From: AC-37 sp036382905
GTDB taxonomy: Bacteria; Actinomycetota; Thermoleophilia; Solirubrobacterales; Thermoleophilaceae
Length of the DNA: 18,193 nucleotides
Assembly (NCBI GenBank): GCA_036382905.1
Contig: DASVPL010000093.1
Coordinates: forward strand, 1 to 18,193
Direction: 5' to 3'
Below the pieces are notes generated by a model that did not search any database, was not told where the DNA came from, and was given only the letters and a program-made list of their open reading frames with translations. The translations under genes were made by a program, and so were the position numbers. Of the stretch, positions 14,098 through 18,193 are shown piece by piece; the stretch's first letter is position 1; each line of letters starts with the position of its first letter.

Positions 14098-14112
14098 CCT
14101 GAAGCGGCCGCC

Positions 14113-14925
14113 ATGCTGCCGCTGAAGGACAACATCCCGACCGACCGCTTCCCGGTGGTCACGGTCGTGATCATCGTCCTCAACGTGATCATGTTCTTCG
14201 GCTTCCAGCACGCCGAGTGGGCACCGGGCGGCGGGTTCGCCGTCGACAACCAGAACACGATCGAGTACGCCGAAATTCCGTACGAGATCACCCACCCGGG
14301 CGAGAACTGCGGCGTGATCGGCGACGTGGACGATCCGGGGGCCAAGATCGTCTGCGGCGAGCCCGCAGACCTCGATCGCGCGGGGGCCGACCCGGGCGGC
14401 GACCAGCCCTCGAGCTGGCTCACGCTGCTCACCTCGATGTTCATGCACGGTGGGCTGCTCCACATCGCGGGGAACATGCTGTTCCTCTGGATCTTCGGGA
14501 ACAACGTCGAGGACTCGATGGGCCCGGTCAAATTCGTGGCCTTCTACCTGCTCGGCGGGCTTGCCGCGTCGGCCGCCCAGATCGGGTTCTCGCCGAACGA
14601 GCCGGTGCCGACGCTCGGCGCGAGCGGCGCGGTGGCGGCGGTCCTCGGCGCCTACGCCCTGCTCTATCCACGCGCGCGCGTGGTCACGCTCGTCTTCATC
14701 ATCATCTTCATCACCGTGATCGAGCTGCCGGCAGCGCTCGTCCTGTTCGGCTGGGCGGTGCTCCAGGTGCTCAGTGCGAGCTCGGAGGCTGCGGTCGGCG
14801 GTGGAGGCGGCGGGGTCGCCTACTGGGCCCACATCGGCGGCTTCGCGTTCGGCCTGGCGCTGATCAAGCTGTTCGCAACCAAGCAGAAGGAAGACCGCGT
14901 CCAGCCGCGGCTGCCCGTCTACTGA
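14113..14925 (+). CDS. Rhomboid-family intramembrane serine protease
   Basis: Rhomboids cut membrane proteins within or near their transmembrane segments. The 270-aa product shows the catalytic serine in GASG (S171), the catalytic histidine H240 in WAHIGGFAFG, and the HxxxN oxyanion pair H117/N121 in LLHIAGNMLFLWIFGN. About six membrane segments follow the usual rhomboid order. Between the first and second segments (about residues 32-100) is an acidic loop with cysteines C66 and C81, longer than in minimal rhomboids. A Gly-rich run (229-234) lies just before the catalytic His helix. ATG at 14113 has no strong ribosome-binding site. The stop shares one base with the next start (TGATG). Confidence 0.92.
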   Translation: MLPLKDNIPTDRFPVVTVVIIVLNVIMFFGFQHAEWAPGGGFAVDNQNTIEYAEIPYEITHPGENCGVIGDVDDPGAKIVCGEPADLDRAGADPGGDQPSSWLTLLTSMFMHGGLLHIAGNMLFLWIFGNNVEDSMGPVKFVAFYLLGGLAASAAQIGFSPNEPVPTLGASGAVAAVLGAYALLYPRARVVTLVFIIIFITVIELPAALVLFGWAVLQVLSASSEAAVGGGGGGVAYWAHIGGFAFGLALIKLFATKQKEDRVQPRLPVY

Positions 14926-15101
14926 TGGGGCGCAACCTCGCGCTGATCCTCTCGCTCGCGTTCATCGGCATGCTCGCGTACCTGACGATCCACGTCGCGA
15001 TCACCGACGGTGTCACCTTCCTCGTGGTCGTCTCGATCCTGCTGCTCGCCGTCCTCGGCTTCGGGGTGCTCGGAGCGCTCACCCACCCCTCGGATGACTA
15101 G
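14925..15101 (+). CDS. 58-aa two-TM membrane protein
   Basis: A short gene that begins at the ATG sharing one base with the rhomboid TGA. The protein starts MGRNLALILSLAFIGML, has two hydrophobic helices (about 5-24 and 30-50) and ends in ALTHPSDD. No family is recognised. Position and overlap support it as real: it links the rhomboid and carboxypeptidase genes without leaving a gap, and its codon use matches its neighbours. A small membrane subunit or rhomboid partner is possible but unproven. Confidence 0.7.
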   Translation: MGRNLALILSLAFIGMLAYLTIHVAITDGVTFLVVVSILLLAVLGFGVLGALTHPSDD

Positions 15102-15120
15102 CCCGCTCCAGGGTGGGACG

Positions 15121-16092
15121 ATGCGGCGACGGCGCCGGCGACCGCTGGCGATCCTGGTACTCGTACTGCTCGCGGTCGGGGCGGCCTCGGCGGGGATCGT
15201 GGTCGGGCACGAGGGGGACAACGGGCGGTCGCGCGACCGGGCGTCGGTCGGGCAGTCGCAGTGGCGGGCGCGGCTCGGCAACGACGAGCGCGAGGCCGCC
15301 GTGCGAGCCGGCCCGCCCGGGATCGAGTTCGACGGCGACACCCAGGTGCACGTGCGCTTCAAGCGCCCGCCGCGCGCCGGACTCCTGCTCGACGTCGACT
15401 CCGGGCAGGTGCTCTGGTCGCGCAAGCCGCTCACCAGCGTGCCGATCGCGAGCCTGACGAAGATCATGACCGCGCTGCTGGTGGTGGACCGAATCGGCCC
15501 GCGCGCGAAGACGCGGATCAGCAAGGCGGCCACGAAGTTCCGCGGGTCCGGGGTCGGCGTGCTCCCGCGCGGGAAGAAGGTGCCGATCGAGGCGCTGCTG
15601 TACGGGATGCTGCTGCCGTCGGGCAACGACGCCGCCGTGGCGCTCGCCGAGGCCGTGGCGGGCTCCGACCGCCGCTTCGCGAAGCTGATGACCCGGCATG
15701 CCCAGGAGCTCGGCCTCGGCTGCACGCGCTACGTGGACTCGTACGGGCTGCGCGCCGGCAACCAGTCGTGCGCCGCGGACCTCGCCGCGCTCACGCGCCT
15801 GGCGATCCACCAGCCCCGCATCGCGCGGATCGTCCGCCAGGCCCACGCGAGCATCCCGTTCCCGATCAAGGGCCGCCGGCTCGACCTGCGCAGCACGAAC
15901 CCGCTGCTGCGCGAGCCGCGCTACCCGGGCACGATCGGCCTGAAGACCGGCTACACCGATCGCGCCGGGCACTGCCTGATCGCGGTGGCGCACCGCGGCG
16001 ACCACACGCTGGCCGCCATCGTGCTCAACTCGCCCAACACCCGCGATCAGACGCGGCGGATGCTCGACACGGGGTTCCGCGCGCTGCTCTAG
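15121..16092 (+). CDS. D-alanyl-D-alanine carboxypeptidase (peptidase S11)
   Basis: A penicillin-binding protein that trims the terminal D-Ala from peptidoglycan stem peptides outside the membrane. The 323-aa product has all three active-site motifs: SLTK (S111-K114), SGN (167-169) and KTG (275-277). An Arg-rich N-terminus (MRRRRRRPLAILVLVLLAVGA) gives a signal anchor, followed by a charged stretch of about 50 residues before the catalytic domain. No C-terminal amphipathic anchor like that of E. coli PBP5 is evident. ATG at 15121 is preferred because AGGGTGGG lies just upstream; ATG at 15094, overlapping the 58-aa gene by 8 nt, would add nine residues. Its stop abuts the convergent RTX-like gene's stop (TAGCTA at 16090-16095). 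Confidence 0.92.
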   Translation: MRRRRRRPLAILVLVLLAVGAASAGIVVGHEGDNGRSRDRASVGQSQWRARLGNDEREAAVRAGPPGIEFDGDTQVHVRFKRPPRAGLLLDVDSGQVLWSRKPLTSVPIASLTKIMTALLVVDRIGPRAKTRISKAATKFRGSGVGVLPRGKKVPIEALLYGMLLPSGNDAAVALAEAVAGSDRRFAKLMTRHAQELGLGCTRYVDSYGLRAGNQSCAADLAALTRLAIHQPRIARIVRQAHASIPFPIKGRRLDLRSTNPLLREPRYPGTIGLKTGYTDRAGHCLIAVAHRGDHTLAAIVLNSPNTRDQTRRMLDTGFRALL

Positions 16093-16686
16093 CTACGGCA
16101 GGACGACGGTCTCGCAGTCGAAGACGCCGTCCTCGAAGTCGTCGACGATCACGGTGTCCTCGCCGTCCCCGCAGTCGATCGTGTCGTCGCCGGAGTCGCG
16201 CGCCTGGATCGTGTCGTTGCCGGGGCCGCCGAAGAGGTCGTCCTCGCCGAGGCCGCCGTTCACGCGGTCGTCGCCCTCGCCGCCCTGGACGAGATCGAAG
16301 CCGGGCCCACCGGTGAGGCGGTCGTTGCCGAGCCCGCCGTCGAGCTCGTCGTCGCGGTCGCCGCCCACGACCTTGTCGTCGCCGGCCTCGCCGCGCAGGA
16401 CGTCGTCGTCGTTGCCGCCGAGCACGGCGTCGTTCTCGCCACCGCCGCGGATCTGGTCGTTGCCCTCGCTGCCGCTGAGACGGTCGGCGGCCGCGTTTCC
16501 GAAGATCTTGTCGTTGCCGCGGCGGCCGTCGATCTTGTCGTCGCCGCCGCGCCCCACGATGCGGTCGGCGGCGTTAGTTCCGGCGATCCGGTCGGCCCGG
16601 GCGGTGCCGCCGATGCTCTTCGCCTCGGCGGCGGCGGCCGCGGCGAGGGCAAGGAGGGACATGGCGATGGCGACTCGTCGTCTCAT
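16093..16686 (-). CDS. Secreted RTX-like calcium-binding repeat protein
   Basis: A 197-aa protein with a signal peptide (MRRRVAIAMSLLALAAAAAAEA). From about residue 25 to 180 it is made of nonapeptide units of the GGxGxDxxx type (GRGGDDKIDG, GSEGNDQIRG, GEAGDDKVVG, GGLGNDRLTG, GGPGNDTIQA), the hemolysin-type repeat that folds as a calcium-binding parallel beta-roll. The end is non-repetitive (DDFEDGVFDCETVVLP) with two cysteines, one in DTIDCGDGED. No catalytic domain and no type I secretion gene is seen, so Sec export is likely. The ATG overlaps the stop of the upstream phosphoesterase as ATGA. The DNA is visibly repetitive, which can trouble assembly. Confidence 0.85.
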   Translation of the reverse strand: MRRRVAIAMSLLALAAAAAAEAKSIGGTARADRIAGTNAADRIVGRGGDDKIDGRRGNDKIFGNAAADRLSGSEGNDQIRGGGENDAVLGGNDDDVLRGEAGDDKVVGGDRDDELDGGLGNDRLTGGPGFDLVQGGEGDDRVNGGLGEDDLFGGPGNDTIQARDSGDDTIDCGDGEDTVIVDDFEDGVFDCETVVLP

Positions 16687-18161
16687 GCGGTCCCGAAGTA
16701 TGCGCGTTCGAAGCTGTCGGGGTAGCGGAAGGTGCTCGCGGAGGTGGCCGGGCGGTAGTCGAAGCCGAGCCGCTCGAGGAAGCCGGAGGTGTGCAGCTTC
16801 ATGAGCTCGTGGTCCGGAGCGGCGCCGGCCGGGCCCTCGTTCGAGCACGGCGCCGACGCGATCTGCTCCGGGCTCGGCAGCTCCGGAGGGTCCTCGCGCG
16901 GCTTGGACTCCCAGTCGAACGAGCGCGCGATGTTCGCTGCATAGCGGTCGCGGCGCGTGAGCGGCCCCAGGCCGAAGCGGTACTCGATCATCTTGAGGAT
17001 CGATTCGAAGCCGTAGGTCCCGTGCTCCACGTGACCGGTGCGCGCGTACGGCGAGAGCACGACCGCGGGGATGCGCATGCCCATCCGCCCGTAGTCCTCG
17101 GCCAGGTTGCGGCTGTTGCGATCGTCGGGCACGCGCGGCGGGCGCACGTGGTCGAAGAAGCCGCCCCACTCGTCGTAGACGAGGAACAGCGCGCCGCGGC
17201 TCCACTGCGGCGACTCCATGAACGCGTGGGCCACGTCCGACATGAACGCCTGGCCGGCCCGGATGTCGCCGTGCGGGTGCTCGTCGCCGCGCACGCCCGG
17301 CGCGCTGGCGGGGTCGTTGCCGCCGAAGAAGGGGTCCACGAACGAGAGGTTCGGGAGCGTGCCCGAGGCGGCCCGGGCGTAGTACTCCTCCACGCGCGCG
17401 GAGCGCGCGAGGCCGGGGGCGCCCCAGAGGCCGGCGGCGGGCAGGTCGTTGAAGTAGCAGCGGCCGGTCAGCCCGCGCGCGGCGAGCGCCGCGAAGATCG
17501 TCGTGTCGGGGAAGCCGCCCTCGTCCACCGGCAGGCTGTTGTCCTTCTTGCCGTACGACTGCGCGGCGTGCATGTACTCGCGGTTGGGGAAGGTGGGGCC
17601 GAGCAGCGAGCAGAAGAAGCGGTCATAGGTGGTGGAGGCGACCGCCGCGTGCGAGATGAACGGAAGGTCGTCCTTCTCGTAGTAGGAGAGAGCGAAGTCG
17701 TCGTTGCCGGCGGCGCGGCGGAAGCCGTCCATCCGGCCGCCGTTGAACTGCTCGCGGCCGCCGTTCCAGCTATGGCTCGGATCCACGTTGTCGCAGCCCT
17801 GGAAGTCGGGCGCCCAGCGGCGGGTCGCGTGCGGCACGCCGTCGTCGTCGAGGTAGGTGAGCCCCGCCTGGCGGCCGTCCGCACCCGGCAGCCAGCCGAG
17901 GTAGTGGTCGAACGAGCGGTTCTCCATCATCAGCACGACGAACGTGTCGATCGGGAGGTTGCGCGGCGACGGCAGCGGCTTGCGGCGCTGGCGCCGGGCG
18001 GCCTCCGCGACGAGCGCGTTGGGATTCAGGGCGGTCGCCATCCCGGCGGCGAGGCCCGCGGTCGCGGCGGTGCGCTGGAGGAAGTCGCGCCGGCGCAGGT
18101 ACTCGTCCGGCGACTCGTGGGCCAGCTGCTCGGCGTACTCCGGGTCGCGGATGTCGCTCAT
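16683..18161 (-). CDS. Tat-exported phosphoesterase (phospholipase C / acid phosphatase family)
   Basis: A 492-aa protein of the phosphoesterase family that includes bacterial phospholipase C and AcpA-type acid phosphatases. The twin-arginine signal is RRRDFLQRTAATAGLAAG (23-40). Family motifs follow: FVVLMMENRSFDHYLGWLPG (74-93, with the metal-binding E80-N81), PNREYMHAAQSYGKKDN, DEHPHGDIRAGQAFM, FLVYDEWGGFFDHVRPP, and RIPAVVLSPYARTGHVEHGTYGFESILKMIE. The substrate (phospholipid or other phosphate ester) cannot be told from sequence. ATG at 18161 is used; a GTG at 18170 would add three residues. It is the first gene of a two-gene unit with the RTX-like protein, both bound for the outside. 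The promoter would lie at the window edge (TAGCGT occurs twice in 18162-18193). Confidence 0.92.
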   Translation of the reverse strand: MSDIRDPEYAEQLAHESPDEYLRRRDFLQRTAATAGLAAGMATALNPNALVAEAARRQRRKPLPSPRNLPIDTFVVLMMENRSFDHYLGWLPGADGRQAGLTYLDDDGVPHATRRWAPDFQGCDNVDPSHSWNGGREQFNGGRMDGFRRAAGNDDFALSYYEKDDLPFISHAAVASTTYDRFFCSLLGPTFPNREYMHAAQSYGKKDNSLPVDEGGFPDTTIFAALAARGLTGRCYFNDLPAAGLWGAPGLARSARVEEYYARAASGTLPNLSFVDPFFGGNDPASAPGVRGDEHPHGDIRAGQAFMSDVAHAFMESPQWSRGALFLVYDEWGGFFDHVRPPRVPDDRNSRNLAEDYGRMGMRIPAVVLSPYARTGHVEHGTYGFESILKMIEYRFGLGPLTRRDRYAANIARSFDWESKPREDPPELPSPEQIASAPCSNEGPAGAAPDHELMKLHTSGFLERLGFDYRPATSASTFRYPDSFERAYFGTA

Positions 18162-18193
18162 GGCGCGCACGCTACCGAGTCTCTCTACGCTAG

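Noticed and set aside
16150..16620. Regular DNA repeats that could suggest a CRISPR array or VNTR
   Set aside because: The period follows 27-nt coding units of RTX nonapeptides, with no uniform repeat and unique spacers.
1..18193. tRNA, rRNA, insertion sequence or phage genes
   Set aside because: I found no transposase, integrase, terminal repeats of an IS, or a cloverleaf-like stretch with the TTCRA signature in a gap; nearly all of the window is accounted for by protein genes.

Overview
High-GC DNA, apparently chromosomal, with short intergenic gaps, many 1-20 nt gene overlaps and GTG starts. The gene style (short cell-envelope lipoproteins, SatD-like regulator, plastid-type E2) fits an actinobacterium, perhaps Thermoleophilia/Solirubrobacterales. 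That placement is an inference from composition and gene style; no rRNA or marker gene was seen. No tRNA, rRNA, CRISPR array, insertion sequence or phage gene was recognised.

Layout. (1) 1-4073: the 3' part of a pyruvate dehydrogenase E1-beta gene; a convergent secreted beta-propeller gene broken by one in-frame TAA; an E2 acyltransferase gene of the cyanobacterial/plastid type; and a chagasin-like lipoprotein joined to E2 by a 1-nt overlap. (2) 4070-6419, minus strand: a tight three-gene unit of SatD-like HTH regulator, polytopic membrane protein and enolase-superfamily enzyme. (3) 6420-6637: a divergent control region with five copies plus a half copy of a 20-bp inverted repeat, GTCAACC-N6-GGTTGAC. 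(4) 6638-7417: a PPK2-family polyphosphate kinase; 7437-8057, minus: a small three-TM membrane protein. (5) 8208-16092: a nine-gene plus-strand run of E1-alpha, E1-beta, E2, lipB, lipA, Kelch lipoprotein, rhomboid protease, a 58-aa membrane protein and a D-Ala-D-Ala carboxypeptidase, mostly with overlapping stops and starts. (6) 16093-18161, minus: a Tat-exported phosphoesterase and an RTX-like repeat protein sharing ATGA.

The genes work together around lipoate-dependent 2-oxoacid oxidation. Two different E1/E2 sets are present, one pyruvate-like and one branched-chain-like, and the second is cotranscribed with the two enzymes (LipB, LipA) that make the lipoyl cofactor on E2. No E3 (dihydrolipoamide dehydrogenase) lies in the window. 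The rest of that run serves the cell envelope.

The most interesting element is the operator array at 6425-6589. It lies upstream of a regulator that joins a possibly nucleotide-cyclase-like domain to an HTH, and it faces a polyphosphate:nucleotide phosphotransferase gene. This looks like an autoregulated control system that I cannot match to a described one.
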